Part shown: piece after piece, positions 37,101 to 47,118 of the stretch | Layout of the letters: each line of letters begins with the position of its first letter | Numbering within the stretch: position 1 is the first letter of the stretch | NCBI RefSeq assembly: GCF_002214185.1 | Contig: NZ_CP022161.1 | Span: 310,001-374,000 of the forward strand | DNA: 64,000 nt | Origin: Streptomyces capitiformicae | Lineage (GTDB): Bacteria; Actinomycetota; Actinomycetes; Streptomycetales; Streptomycetaceae | Direction: 5' to 3' | Notes under the pieces: model-generated | The model's database searches: none | What the model was told of the DNA's origin: nothing | The model's input: the letters and a program-made list of their open reading frames with translations, nothing else | Program-made: the position numbers and the translations under genes

Positions 37101-37196
37101 CTGCTCCTGACCCCGCACGACGTGACCGGACTCATCGAGCAAGCCGGCCGCAAACTGGGGGTGAGCAGCAGGGCGGAGCTGGCGTCCCCGGCCTAG
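34122..37196 (+). CDS. XRE-HTH/STAND ATPase/LuxR-like regulator
   Basis: 1024 residues, TTG start with GCAGGGGA before it. Residues 1-65 are an XRE helix-turn-helix (FRRAAGLTQEELAEAAGMAA). From about 90 there is an AAA/STAND ATPase (GLLGRRDQLMVLERA, GAGMGKTALL, LVVDDVHWADVPS). A helical TPR-like array follows, and the C-terminus (LSPTEHRLVELLRAGHSDRQ) is a diverged LuxR HTH. Two DNA-binding modules on one ATP-driven switch is unusual. Intact among pseudogenes; target unknown. Confidence 0.8.
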   Translation: MATFGEMLLVFRRAAGLTQEELAEAAGMAARSIRDLERGRRARPQRRTAQSLVSALGLSDADAAVLLAAGRPGRQTIPPADDGTAPSGLLGRRDQLMVLERAAGEARAGRGGVVLVRAGAGMGKTALLDAWASLQQPREMLVMSASGAELEQGFAFAVLRQLVEPLLARAGDEGRARLLAGPAQLASHALRVEGTGELSPEASLGLLHSLYWLMVHVADEGPVALVVDDVHWADVPSVRWLEYLARRLRGLPLLLVLAGRPEDGAGAEPMLERIAGQPYCRLVGLPGLDIDSVTHLVRASLGPAEPRFVAACASATESNPLLLHELLRTLADNQVGATDDQAHLVEEFRGRILAGTVVKRLADEPEPVLCLARALVVLGDEATWKVAAELAGLGESTARELGRRLRQIGVLAPGEPVRFGHALVRTAVAEAVLGPVELAAGHARAAELLRSDGAADDLVAAHLLLAEPGGESWWVDALREAARATRGRGAPEVTSAYLRRALREPVPVEERGPLLLELGKDEIQIDVGAARHHLTQASTALADPYALAEAASLLASALFLSHEHERAVDVLARAVDDLGQTDDGIGLAREVSWFLQAQMLLIGYDQLSTLPAARRHARRLRDHKLAGDTPGECVVLAALSAWATTGEASAQVANDLLDRALRGGLVAADASHMFVSLAGLAFVATDRLDDAVARFDRVGDMGGRWGSFLMVSSAMTWQLLVQARRGRQLPLTADFGHPATTADQGLEPRVRLSMTTQVGESLIERCDLTSATAVLTADADFDRVGWTWQGPALLARSRLHAARGNPAAALAILHEYGAQENRAQVMSLAWVPWRSRAALLHLTLGQRTDALQLATEELELAHRWGTERAIGVASRCLGVIHGGHRGQALLREAVALLKRSPARLELARAHYGLGTALMRGGETDEARQALTQALHLADTCGSVLLAGQVRGALAAAGVRPKPAPPAAPSLSPTEHRLVELLRAGHSDRQIAQALLLTPHDVTGLIEQAGRKLGVSSRAELASPA

Positions 37197-37282
37197 CTAC
37201 TTGCTCCTGGAAAAGGGTTTGTCCAGCTGAGAGGCGATGCCAAGTTCGGACCGTGGTGGTGTCTCCTGCGTGTGGTGTCGTG

Positions 37283-37711
37283 TCATCGGCTGATGACGGC
37301 CACCCACTGGAGGTTGTAGGCGAAGATCCCGAGTCCGGTCCAGGTCTGCGCGCCGTCCAGGCGACGCAGGCGGGTGCGGCGGAGTCCGAAAGTGCGCTTG
37401 AGGTGGCTGATCCGGGCTTCGATACCGACTCTCCAGTTGCGCATCCGTCGGAATGAGCGGCTGCGTTCGTACTCACAGCGGGCTTTTCCGGGCTTGCCGG
37501 CGCGTTGGAGGCCGATCCGCTGGAGGCCGAGTTCCTCGAGCGCGCGGTCGTTGGCCGCGGTGCCGAAGCCACGGTCGGCGACGACCGTGCCTGGCGGACG
37601 GCCGGTCAGCGTGGTGACGCGCTCCACCGACGGCACCAGTTGCGGTGCGTCGGGTGGGTTCCCACGCTGGAGCTGGTGGTCGACGATGAAGCCGTGTTCG
37701 TCCTCCGCCAC
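37283..37711 (-). mobile_element. DDE transposase C-terminal part
   Basis: 142 residues: TVVADRGFGTAANDRALEEL, RRMRNWRVGIEARISHLKRT, FGLRRTRLRRLDGAQTW, GLGIFAYNLQ. This is the last part of a DDE transposase (ISNCY/IS1182-like) with the final glutamate in GIEARISH. The N-terminal half is missing; an IS110 copy lies directly against it, apparently having inserted into it. Confidence 0.7.
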
Positions 37712-37733
37712 CAGTGATTCCTAATGCGGTTTG

Positions 37734-38345
37734 TCAAGCCGCGAGAGTGCTTGGCGGCGTGAGCTCGTAGCACCGTTGGTCGCGCAACAGGGCCCAGAGG
37801 ACGTTGACTCGGCGGCGGGCAAGGGCAAGCACGGCCTGGGTGTGGCGCTTGCCTTCGGCTCGCTTGCGATCGTAAAACCGGCGGGATTCCTCGCACGTGC
37901 GGAGGCTGAACAGCGCAGAGATGTAGAAGACGCGCTGGAGACGACGGTTGTATCGCTGGGGACGCCGGAGATTTCCGCTGATCTTCCCAGAGTCGCGTGG
38001 CACTGGCGCGACGCCTCCGAAGCCGGCGAGTCGGTCCGGAGTGCCGAAGGCGGTCATGTCGCCGCCAGTGGCCGCCAGAAACTCCGCTCCGAGGATGATG
38101 CCCAGGCCGGGCATGCTGGTGATCACGTCGAAGTTGTGGTGGTCGCGAAACCGGGCCTCGATAACCTTGTCGAGTTCGGCGACCTGCTGGTTGAGGGCCA
38201 TCACCTCCATCGCCAGCGGGCACCAGTTGGGCGGTCAGCTTCTCTCCGGGCAGGCTGGTGTGCTGGCGCTCGGCGGCCTGGACTGCGGTGGCGGCGAGGC
38301 GGTCAGCGTGGATGACGCGACGGTTGGTCAGCCATGTCTGCAGTC
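37734..38345 (-). mobile_element. IS110-family transposase remnant
   Basis: The frame 38210-37734 encodes the Transposase_20 domain (MPGLGIILGAEFLAATGGDM, GFGGVAPVPRDSGKISG, RVFYISALFSLRTCEESRRF). Upstream, a coiled-coil-like stretch reads only after a frameshift near 38215. The DEDD N-terminal domain is absent. The end adjoins the other transposase fragment at 37734-37711. Confidence 0.65.
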
Positions 38346-38469
38346 TCCTGGGGCCGATCCGCCGGATGGCTGCGGGAGTGAAGCTTCCCCTTGATCGTGG
38401 ACACCTGGAGACTGGGATCTAGAGGTTCCAGAGGAAGTAGCACCAGGTGGGAAGCCCCGACGTCCGCTC

Positions 38470-38644
38470 CCTTGCCCTCGGCGGCCTCCAGGGCGCGGTA
38501 GGTGACCTCCCGCACGGCGCGGCCGCTCTCGCTCTCCTCCATCTTCCGCAGATAGGCGATGAAGTCCTCGGGAACGCCGGACGAGTCGACGTCGTGGAAG
38601 CGTGCGGCAAGGTTTTCGGCCGTGCGTGGTTCGGTGGTGTCCAC
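38470..38644 (-). pseudogene. SAM methyltransferase N-terminal fragment
   Basis: MDTTEPRTAENLAARFHDVD, PEDFIAYLRKMEESESGRAV, YRALEAAEGKGADVGA resembles the start of a class I SAM-dependent methyltransferase up to motif I (expected DVGCGxG), where it breaks off; the IS110 remnant follows. Likely truncated by that insertion. Confidence 0.45.
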
Positions 38645-38660
38645 GTGCTGTTGTCTCCCG

Positions 38661-39330
38661 TCATGGGGGCGCCCGATGCTTCAGTGCGAGGCGCTCGTCG
38701 ATGAGCTGGATCAGCTTACTGGTACGGGAATTGGCGGCGAGTCCGGAGGGCTGGACCCATTCCACCGTCAGCGGATTGATCAACCCCGCCTCGACGTGTT
38801 CGGCGAACATCGGACGGATCTCGTCGAGCCGGGCGGCGATGGCCTTGCCCGCCGTGTCCCCGTCCCCGGGGGGGCGCCCGCGATCCGGAGGACGAGTTCG
38901 TCCCTGGCGTCCTTGCGGCGCTGCACCACCTGCCTGCCGATGAGGAACCGGCCCTGGGCCACGTGCTGCACGAGGGCACGCAGATCCTCCAGGTACAGGG
39001 TGATGGGGCTCACTCGTCGGAGCGGCCGAGCAGTCTGAACCGCCCGGCCCCGCGGTCCACCCACTCCCCGCGGTCACCGGTGGGGTAACGGATCACCGGC
39101 ATCAGACGGCACCCCAGATCTGTGACGACCAGCCGTCCGGGTCTGCCCGGTTCGGTGATGGTCTCCGAGGAGTCGTCGTCGACGACCTCGGTGACGGTCC
39201 GCGGCCGGTGGACGGTGTGGACCCGAAGGAGCGGATCGCGGCGCCCGGGAACGCCTCTTCCAGCAGGGGGCGCTGGTCGGCGAGGGCGCCGCGTTCGCCG
39301 AGGGTGATGATGACGAGGCGGGGGCCGGCC
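38661..39330 (-). pseudogene. Frameshifted PaaK-like CoA ligase, C-terminal part
   Basis: Reading upstream to downstream: APRLVIITLGERGALADQ-like sequence, LVVTDLGCRLMPVIRYPTGD, RGEWVDRGAGRFRLLGRSDE, then ITLYLEDLRALVQHVAQGRF and ITEWVQ-like EWVQPSGL. The RYPTGDRGEW and RFRLLGRSD motifs are those of phenylacetate-CoA-ligase-type adenylating enzymes. The frame breaks at 39010 and again at the G-run near 38870. N-terminal half lost. Confidence 0.5.
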
Positions 39331-40302
39331 GCGTGCCAGGTCGGCAGTGAGATCGAGGGCTTCCACGTCCGTGCGGGACTCCTTAAGGGCTCGCAGCGCC
39401 GCCATGTCGAGCGCCGACCGAGGCTCGGCATCGGCGTCCGGGAACGGGATGAGGAGTTGCTCGGGCTCACGGGCCTGCTGGTGCACCACGACGTCGCCGT
39501 ACAGGGCGCGGCCGGTGCGGCGCGCGGCACGCAGCCGGGCGCTGAGAACGGTGGAGGCGATGACCGCGCGGTCGTAGAGCAGCGGGACGCGTGGGATGTC
39601 CCACTCCCCCGGTTCCAGGGGCGGGCGGGGCGTGTCCGGGTCACCGGGGCCGGCCGGGGGCCGGTGGCTCGGATCGGGTTCGGCGTCTGTGGGCGGCGGC
39701 GGGTGGGCGGGTCGGCCAGGGTCCATCGGACGGTGTAGAGGCGGTAGGCCGGCATACGGCCGCGCAGTGTCTTCGGCTCGCTGATGTCCAGGCAGTGCGT
39801 GGCGATGGCGGCGTCCACGATTTCCTCGTCCAGGCCCGGGGCGCGGCGGCGGCCGCGCAGGACGAGGGCGAGGTGACGGCTGGCTTCGGCGAGCAGGTGT
39901 CGGCGGTGGAAGAACGAACACCATCGCGGTGACGTGGACGGCTGCCAGGGCGACGTCGACCACGGCGGTGACCCGGGCCCGGATCGCTGCGGCTGCGGCT
40001 GCGGCTGCGGAACGGGCGTGCTCGAGGAGGGAGTTGATGACGTCGACGGCCACCCCGAAGGTGAGGATCGCGCTCGTCTTCCACCACGCGCGCAGCTGCG
40101 CGAGCGGCCGGGTCTGCGGCTGCTTAGATCCCCTTCGACCCGGCGTGAACGCCCCACGAGCAGGGCTGTGTTCGCGCCGTCTATCGAACATCAGGGGGAA
40201 CAACTTGCGATCGAGGAAGCTGTCTTCAGGGCTGTCATCCTCGGGTTGCTTGTCAGCTGTCTGAGCACCGCGTACGCGGCTGATGAGCCTGTTCCGGGGC
40301 AT
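39330..40302 (-). pseudogene. Frameshifted unknown membrane-associated protein
   Basis: Coherent pieces in alternating frames: ILTFGVAVDVINSLLEHARS (hydrophobic), VTAVVDVALAAVHVTAMVFV, then EEIVDAAIATHCLDISEPKT, AYRLYTVRWTLADPP and ALYGDVVVHQQAREPEQLL. At least two frameshifts (near 39900 and 39680) separate them. I do not recognise the family; it may belong to a secondary-metabolite cluster with the neighbouring CoA-ligase relic. Confidence 0.35.
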
Positions 40303-40506
40303 GGCGCCGCAGTGGAGGCGCCGGAGGATCCCACAACCGTCTCGTCGAGGTCACCGCATACGACGGCTGGGGCGACGCCCTCAACAGGGGCTCGGTGAAA
40401 GGCTCCGCCAAAAAGACCGGAGCCTGCAAGGTCAGCAGCGCGAAATTCCCGAAGAATCCGACCCTACGTGGGTCCGTGTCCGTCAGTCCGTCAGGCTCGG
40501 GGCACC

Positions 40507-40795
40507 TCAGCTGCGCCGCCCAGCGCGCAGTGCGTGGCATGCTCCGGGAAGGCCATGGCCGTATCGTGCTGATCTCCTCCACGGCGGCCCTCCACGGCGC
40601 CGCCGGGCAGACCAACTACGCGGCGGCGAAGGCGGGTCTGGTCGGTTTCGCACGGTCACCGAACCCATGAACTCGGTGCCCGGGACATGGAGGAGCAGCG
40701 CCGGAACCTGCTGCGGCAGACCCCTGCCGGACGCCTGGCCCGGCCCGAGGACGTCGCAGGCGGACGGCTGGCGCCGCCCGTCTGCCCACAACCAC
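40507..40795 (+). pseudogene. Short-chain dehydrogenase fragment
   Basis: GRIVLISSTAALHGAAGQTN with YAAAKAGLVGFARS is the catalytic S-Y-K segment of a FabG-like short-chain dehydrogenase, and LRQTPAGRLARPEDVAGG in a shifted frame is its C-terminal region. The Rossmann N-terminus is missing and a frameshift lies near 40660. The window changes from accessory to core genes right after it. Confidence 0.55.
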
Positions 40796-40803
40796 CAAGT
40801 CCT

Positions 40804-42456
40804 CTACCGGCCGCGCAGCTCCCGGTACTTGGCGACCAGGGACCGCGTCGACGCGTCCAGCCCCGGTACCTCCGCTCCCTCGGTCAGCGCCGGTTCGACA
40901 CGCTTGGCGAGGACCTTGCCCAGCTCGACGCCCCACTGGTCGAAGGAGTCGATGTTCCAGACGGCGCCCTGGACGAACACCTTGTGCTCGTACAGCGCGA
41001 TCAGCTGGCCGAGCACCGACGGGGTGAGCTCCTTCGCCAGGATCGTGGTCGTCGGGTGGTTCCCCTTGAACGTCTTGTGCGGCACCAGCTCCTCCGGCAC
41101 GCCCTCGGCCCGCACCTCGTCCGGCGTCTTGCCGAAGGCCAGCGCCTGGGTCTGGGCGAAGAAGTTGGCCATGAGCAGGTCGTGCTGAGCCTTGAGCTGG
41201 TCACCGAGCTCGGCGACCGGCTCGGCGAAACCGATGAAGTCGGCCGGGATCAGCTTCGTACCCTGGTGGATCAGCTGGTAGTACGCGTGCTGCCCGTTCG
41301 TCCCCGGCGTGCCCCACACCACCGGGCCCGTCTGCCACTCCACCGGGACCCCGTCCCGGCCCACGTACTTGCCGTTGGACTCCATGTCCAGCTGCTGCAG
41401 ATACGCCGTGAACTTGGACAGGTAGTGGCTGTACGGCAGCACCGCGTGCGACTGGGCGTCGTGGAAGTTGCCGTACCAGATGCCCAACAGGCCGAGCAGC
41501 AGCGGCACATTGGACTCGGCGGGCGCCGTGCGGAAGTGCTCGTCGACGATCCGGAACCCGTCGAGCATCTCCCGGAAGCGGTCCGGACCGATCGCGATCA
41601 TCAGCGACAGCCCGATCGCCGAGTCGTACGAGTACCGCCCGCCGACCCAGTCCCAGAACTCGAACATGTTGGCCGTGTCGATACCGAAGTCCGACACCTT
41701 CTCGGCGTTCGTCGACAGCGCCACGAAGTGCTTGGCGACGGCCTCGGAGCCGGCCTTCAGCTCGGTGAGCAGCCAGTCGCGCGCCGAGGTGGCGTTGCTG
41801 ATTGTCTCGATCGTGGTGAACGTCTTCGAGGCGATGATGAACAGCGTCTCGGCGGCGTCCAGGTCCCGTACGGCCTCGTGCAGGTCGGCCCCGTCCACGT
41901 TGGACACGAAGCGGACGACCAGGTCGCGATCGGTGTAGGAGCGCAGCACCTCGTACGCCATCGCCGGGCCCAGGTCGGAGCCGCCGATGCCGACGTTGGC
42001 GATGTTCTTGATGCGCTTGCCGGTGTGGCCGGTCCACTCGCCGGAGCGAATGCGCTCGGCGAAGCCGGTCATCTTGTCGAGCACCGCGTGCACGCCCGGC
42101 ACCACGTTCTCGCCGTCGACCTCGACCACCGCGTCACGCGGGGCGCGCAGTGCGGTGTGCAGCACCGCCCGGTCCTCGGTGGTGTTGATCCTCTCGCCGC
42201 GGAACATGGCGTCCCGCAGCCCGAACACGTCGGTCGCGGCGGCCAGCTCGCGCAGCAGCCGCAGCGTCTCGTCCGTGACCAGGTGCTTGGAGTAGTCGAC
42301 ATGCAGATCGCCGACCTCCAGCGTGTACCCGGCGCCACGCCCGGGGTCGGCCGCGAACAGCTCTCGCAGCTGCACATCACCCAGCTGCTCCCGATGCTCG
42401 GCCAGCGCCGTCCACTCGGGCCTCTGGTTGAGCCTGGTACGGCTTCCTGCGTTCAT
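40804..42456 (-). CDS. pgi: Glucose-6-phosphate isomerase
   Basis: 550 residues, the normal bacterial length. Interconverts glucose 6-phosphate and fructose 6-phosphate in the cytosol. [18 protein letters not shown] is the phosphosugar-binding motif; [20 protein letters not shown] and [13 protein letters not shown] are the two PGI signatures, and the catalytic glutamate lies in [14 protein letters not shown]'s neighbourhood. First conserved metabolic gene after the island; the pentose-phosphate genes that often accompany pgi are not downstream here. Confidence 0.95.
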   Translation of the reverse strand: MNAGSRTRLNQRPEWTALAEHREQLGDVQLRELFAADPGRGAGYTLEVGDLHVDYSKHLVTDETLRLLRELAAATDVFGLRDAMFRGERINTTEDRAVLHTALRAPRDAVVEVDGENVVPGVHAVLDKMTGFAERIRSGEWTGHTGKRIKNIANVGIGGSDLGPAMAYEVLRSYTDRDLVVRFVSNVDGADLHEAVRDLDAAETLFIIASKTFTTIETISNATSARDWLLTELKAGSEAVAKHFVALSTNAEKVSDFGIDTANMFEFWDWVGGRYSYDSAIGLSLMIAIGPDRFREMLDGFRIVDEHFRTAPAESNVPLLLGLLGIWYGNFHDAQSHAVLPYSHYLSKFTAYLQQLDMESNGKYVGRDGVPVEWQTGPVVWGTPGTNGQHAYYQLIHQGTKLIPADFIGFAEPVAELGDQLKAQHDLLMANFFAQTQALAFGKTPDEVRAEGVPEELVPHKTFKGNHPTTTILAKELTPSVLGQLIALYEHKVFVQGAVWNIDSFDQWGVELGKVLAKRVEPALTEGAEVPGLDASTRSLVAKYRELRGR

Positions 42457-42570
42457 CTCGGACTTCAGCCTTCTTTCCTACCTGGTCCTGCCTGCGTGCC
42501 TTGCCCCGCTGCCGGTCCAACTTAATGGAGCACAAGGAAACAGAAACAGTCGCCTCGTCGTCGCCCGGCT

Positions 42571-42609
42571 CAACAACAGAGCACAACAACAGAGCACAAC
42601 AACAGATAC
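42571..42609. repeat. Three 13-bp direct repeats upstream of pgi
   Basis: Units of caacaacagagca occur at 42571, 42584 and 42597 (third imperfect). They lie in the 274-bp gap between rbpA and pgi, in an unusually AT-rich stretch. Function unknown; could be a protein-binding array or a slippage product. Confidence 0.7.
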
Positions 42610-42691
42610 GTCCACCAGGGCCGGCGCGATCAACAGGCGATCCAGGCAGCGATCCGGGCATGGTCGAGCGCCACAGCCGCCGTAAACGCGT

Positions 42692-42721
42692 CCGGCCAGG
42701 CACCCTTTGGTGCCCGGCCGG
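42692..42721 (-). terminator. Hairpin after rbpA
   Basis: Left arm CCGGCCAGGCACC, loop of 4, right arm GGTGCCCGGCCGG: 12 of 13 pairs. It starts 10 bp beyond the rbpA stop. No clear U-tract, as is common in Streptomyces. Confidence 0.7.
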
Positions 42722-42730
42722 TGTCGACTT

Positions 42731-43066
42731 CTAGATCTCGCCCCGCAGCTTGGCGAGTGCCTCGGCGAGGATGGCCTCGCCGTCGGCGTCGCTGCGGCGC
42801 TCCCGCACATACGCGAGGTGCGTCTTGTAGGGCTCGGTGCGCGGTGGGTCCGGCGGGTTGTCCCGGTCCTGTCCGGCCGGGAAGCCGCAGCGCGGGCAGT
42901 CCCAGGTCTCGGGGACCTGCGCGTCGCTGGCGAAGCTCGGCTGGGTCTCGTGTCCGTTGGAGCACCAGAAGGAGATGCGCAGCCGGGGTGCGGACTCGCC
43001 GCGCTCGGCTTCGCCCATCGGCCCCGCCCCGACCCGGCTTCCTCGGATCGCGTTGCCACTTGCCAC
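42731..43066 (-). CDS. rbpA: RNA polymerase-binding protein RbpA
   Basis: 111 residues. The pattern GNAIRGSRVGAGPMGEAERG followed by SFWCSNGHETQPSFA and WDCPRCGFPAGQD is specific to RbpA: a basic linker and a zinc/core domain. It binds primary sigma factor and RNA polymerase, stabilising open complexes in actinobacteria. It stands alone between pgi and secG with its own terminator. Confidence 0.93.
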   Translation of the reverse strand: MASGNAIRGSRVGAGPMGEAERGESAPRLRISFWCSNGHETQPSFASDAQVPETWDCPRCGFPAGQDRDNPPDPPRTEPYKTHLAYVRERRSDADGEAILAEALAKLRGEI

Positions 43067-43191
43067 GGTGTAACTCCCTGCGTGATGGTGCGGCGAAGCG
43101 AGTCGGCGTTTCGCTTCGCTGCGAGCGCCTCAGTCTACGTAAGGCCCAACGCGCGTCCAGTGATTGGAGTTACATCCCGCACACAGACGCA

Positions 43192-43238
43192 AGCCCCATG
43201 ATAAGCCGCGCTCGAAGTCGCGTACCCAGCATGGGGCT
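43192..43238 (-). terminator. Hairpin after secG
   Basis: AGCCCCATG and CATGGGGCT pair perfectly around a 29-nt loop, 32 bp past the secG stop, in the gap before rbpA. Likely terminator or mRNA-stabilising stem; a tRNA was considered and excluded for lack of a cloverleaf. Confidence 0.5.
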
Positions 43239-43269
43239 TTACGTACGGATTGTGCGTCCGTGACGCAGG

Positions 43270-43506
43270 TCAGTTGTTGACCTTCATCAGGATGCCGAGT
43301 ACGACAATGCACGCGAACCACAGCAGACCGACCACGACGGTGATCCGGTCGAGGTTGCGCTCGGCGACCGAGGAGCCGCCGACGGACGACTGCATGCCGC
43401 CACCGAACATGTCGGAGAGGCCGCCGCCCTTGCCCTTGTGCATCAGCACCAGCAGCATCAGCAGGCCGCTGAAGACGATCAGGGCGATCGAGAACCCCAT
43501 AACCAC
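43270..43506 (-). CDS. secG: Preprotein translocase subunit SecG
   Basis: 78 residues from GTG at 43506 (ATG at 43500 also possible). Two membrane helices (FSIALIVFSGLLMLLVLM and ITVVVGLLWFACIVVLGILM) flank the conserved HKGKGGGLSDMFGGGMQSS loop. Accessory subunit of SecYEG that aids protein export. Lies downstream of tpiA, separated by a very large stem-loop. Confidence 0.93.
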   Translation of the reverse strand: MVMGFSIALIVFSGLLMLLVLMHKGKGGGLSDMFGGGMQSSVGGSSVAERNLDRITVVVGLLWFACIVVLGILMKVNN

Positions 43507-43620
43507 GGCTGGACCAACTTCCTCGGATCTGGATGGACGACAGGGGCATGGCGGCAGCGCCATGCCCCCGCAAGGGTACGACGTTCCGCCGCTACCGCAT
43601 ACTCGCTGCTCTTCGGTTCG

Positions 43621-43717
43621 CCGCCGGGGCGCTCAATCCGGTGTCGAGAGGCCGACCGTGCTCAGCCCTTCGGGCCTCCGCGCGCTCGTCCTCTCGACAC
43701 CGGCCGCGCCCCGGCGG
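43621..43717 (-). promoter_or_regulatory. Large two-step stem-loop between tpiA and secG
   Basis: Outer arms CCGCCGGGGCGC (43621-43632) and GCGCCCCGGCGG (43706-43717) pair perfectly; inside, CCGGTGTCGAGAGG pairs with CCTCTCGACACCGG; the loop carries a small GCCCTTCGGGC hairpin. It begins 1 bp after the tpiA stop. As a terminator it is unusually long, so attenuation, RNA processing or a repeat element are also possible. Confidence 0.8.
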
Positions 43718-43718
43718 C

Positions 43719-44495
43719 TCACTGGTCGCGGAAGCGCACGATCTTGACGAACTCGTCCGCGTCCAGCGACGCGCCACCGACGAGGGCGCCGTCGATGTCG
43801 GCCTGGGCCATGATCTCGGCGACGTTGCCGGCCTTGACGGAGCCGCCGTACTGGATGCGGACCTGGTCGGCCAGCTCCTGGCCGTACAACTCGACGAGCT
43901 TGGCCCGGATGGCGGCACACACCTCCTGGGCGTCCTCGGCGCCGCAGACCTTGCCGGTGCCGATGGCCCAGACGGGCTCGTAGGCGATCACGATGGTCTC
44001 GGCGTGCTCGGCGGGGACGTCCTTGAGGCCGCCCTCGACCTGGGCGAGGGTGTGGGCGACGTGGTTGCCCGCCTCGCGGACCTCCAGCTCCTCGCCGACG
44101 CACAGGATCGGGGTCAGGCCGTGCTTGAAGGCGGCCTTGACCTTGGCGTTGACGATCTCGTCGGTCTCGTCGTGGTACTGGCGGCGCTCGGAGTGGCCGA
44201 TCGCCACGAAGGTGCACTTGAGCTTGGCCAGCATCGGGCCGGAGATCTCGCCGGTGTAGGCGCCGGAGTCGTGGGCCGAGAGGTCCTGGGCACCATACTT
44301 GATCTTGAGCTTGTCGCCGTCGACCAGGGTCTGGACCGAGCGCAGGTCGGTGAAGGGCGGCAGGACCGCGACCTCACAGGCCTCGTAGTCCTTGTCGGCG
44401 AGGGCGAAGGCGAGCTTCTGGACGTGGGCGATGGCCTCCAGGTGGTTGAGGTTCATCTTCCAGTTGCCCGCCATCAGCGGCGTACGCGTGCTCAA
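43719..44495 (-). CDS. tpiA: Triosephosphate isomerase
   Basis: 258 residues, TTG start with GGAGG inside the end of pgk, so translation is probably coupled. Catalytic features: NWKMN (substrate lysine), IGHSERR (histidine) and [12 protein letters not shown] (glutamate). Interconverts DHAP and glyceraldehyde 3-phosphate. Third gene of gap-pgk-tpiA. Confidence 0.95.
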   Translation of the reverse strand: MSTRTPLMAGNWKMNLNHLEAIAHVQKLAFALADKDYEACEVAVLPPFTDLRSVQTLVDGDKLKIKYGAQDLSAHDSGAYTGEISGPMLAKLKCTFVAIGHSERRQYHDETDEIVNAKVKAAFKHGLTPILCVGEELEVREAGNHVAHTLAQVEGGLKDVPAEHAETIVIAYEPVWAIGTGKVCGAEDAQEVCAAIRAKLVELYGQELADQVRIQYGGSVKAGNVAEIMAQADIDGALVGGASLDADEFVKIVRFRDQ

Positions 44496-44498
44496 AGG

Positions 44499-45710
44499 TC
44501 AGTCCTCCAGTGCGGCGAGGCCGGGGAGCGTCTTGCCCTCGAGGTATTCGAGGGAGGCGCCGCCACCGGTCGAGATGTGGCCGAATGCGTTCTCGTCGAA
44601 GCCCAGGATGCGCACGGCCGCGGCGGAGTCTCCGCCGCCGACGACCGTGAAGGCCTGGGAGTCGAGGAGTGCCTGGGCGACCGCCTTGGTGCCCTCGGCG
44701 AAATCGGGGTGCTCGAAGACGCCCATGGGGCCGTTCCAGAAGACGGTGGCGGCGTCGGCGATCTTCGAGGCGTACAGCTTGCGGGACTCCGGACCGATGT
44801 CCAGGCCCATCTGGTCGGTCGGCATGGCGTCCGCGACGACCGCGGTGGCGTCGGCCGGATCCTTGCTCTTCAGGTCCGGGAACGCGGGCGCGACCACGGC
44901 GTCGACGGGCAGGACCAGCTCGACACCGGTCTTCTCCGCGCGCTCCAGGTACTCGGCGACCGCGCCGAGCTGGTCCTCCTGGAGCAGGGAGCTGCCGATC
45001 TCAAGGCCCTTGGCCTTGAGGAAGGTGTACGCCATGCCGCCGCCGATGAGGATGCGGTCGGCCTTGCCGAGCAGCTGGTCGATGACGGCGAGCTTGTCGG
45101 AGACCTTGGCGCCGCCGAGGGCGACCACGTAGGGACGCTGGACGTCCTCGGTGAGCTTCTTCAGGACGCCGACCTCGGTGGCGATGAGGTACCCGGCGTA
45201 GTGCGGCAGCCGGGCCGGCAGGTCGAAGACCGAGGCGTGCCCCCGGTGCACCGCACCGAAGCCGTCGCCCACGTAGACGTCGGCGAGGGCGGCGAGCCGG
45301 TCCGCGAAGGCGCCGCGCTCGGCGTCGTCCTTGGCCGTCTCACCGGCGTTGAAGCGCAGGTTCTCGACGACGGCGACCTGGCCGTCGGTGAGGCCCGCGA
45401 CGGTGGAGGCGGCGGACTCGCCGACCGTGTCCGTGGCGAACTGGACCTCGACGCCGAGGAGTTCACCGAGGCGGGCGGCTGCCGGGGCGAGCGAGAAGGC
45501 CGGGTCCGGGGCGCCCTTGGGGCGGCCCAGGTGCGAGGCGACGACCACGCGAGCGCCCGCCTCGGCCAGCGCCTTCACGGTGGGCAGTACGGCGCGGATG
45601 CGGCCGTCGTCGGTGATGGTGGTGCCGGACAGCGGCACATTGAGGTCGGCGCGGACGAAGACCCGCTTGCCCGTGACCCCTTCGGCGAGGAGTTCGTCGA
45701 TCGTCTTCAT
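44499..45710 (-). CDS. pgk: Phosphoglycerate kinase
   Basis: 403 residues. VFVRADLNVPLS, SHLGRPKGAPD and the nucleotide loop VGGGDSAAAVRILGF with GHISTGGGASLEYLEGK are the family's signatures. Makes ATP and 3-phosphoglycerate from 1,3-bisphosphoglycerate. Separated from gap by 135 bp that contain a hairpin. Confidence 0.95.
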   Translation of the reverse strand: MKTIDELLAEGVTGKRVFVRADLNVPLSGTTITDDGRIRAVLPTVKALAEAGARVVVASHLGRPKGAPDPAFSLAPAAARLGELLGVEVQFATDTVGESAASTVAGLTDGQVAVVENLRFNAGETAKDDAERGAFADRLAALADVYVGDGFGAVHRGHASVFDLPARLPHYAGYLIATEVGVLKKLTEDVQRPYVVALGGAKVSDKLAVIDQLLGKADRILIGGGMAYTFLKAKGLEIGSSLLQEDQLGAVAEYLERAEKTGVELVLPVDAVVAPAFPDLKSKDPADATAVVADAMPTDQMGLDIGPESRKLYASKIADAATVFWNGPMGVFEHPDFAEGTKAVAQALLDSQAFTVVGGGDSAAAVRILGFDENAFGHISTGGGASLEYLEGKTLPGLAALED

Positions 45711-45778
45711 GGAAAGGGGCTCCTGAGGGAGGACTCGTGGTGCTCGTGATCTTAAGAGGGCTGATCTGCACGTGAGTC

Positions 45779-45816
45779 AGGGCCCGGGCGGCGCGTCACT
45801 GCGCCGCCCGAGCCCT
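45779..45816 (-). terminator. Hairpin between gap and pgk
   Basis: GGGCGGCGC and GCGCCGCCC pair around GTCACT, extended by GGGC/GCCC. About 30 bp after the gap stop. Could terminate or partly attenuate transcription so that gap is made in excess over pgk-tpiA. Confidence 0.65.
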
Positions 45817-45845
45817 GCCGTCACATCAAGTGCCTGCTCTGCCGA

Positions 45846-46961
<1,116 letters not shown>

Positions 46962-47118
46962 CTATACATGGCGGTGCGGCCCGTACCCGCCAGTAGGGAT
47001 ACGGACCGCCCAGGTTTTGCAAGGTGATTACCTTTTGAGCACCCATCCGATCATCTGATTTCAGACGTTCAGGAGGGGCGCTTCATCCGGATTCTCACGG
47101 TTCTCGCCTTCTGCTTCC

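Noticed and set aside
43192..43238. Possible tRNA
   Set aside because: A single 9-bp stem with a long loop; no D, anticodon or T arms.
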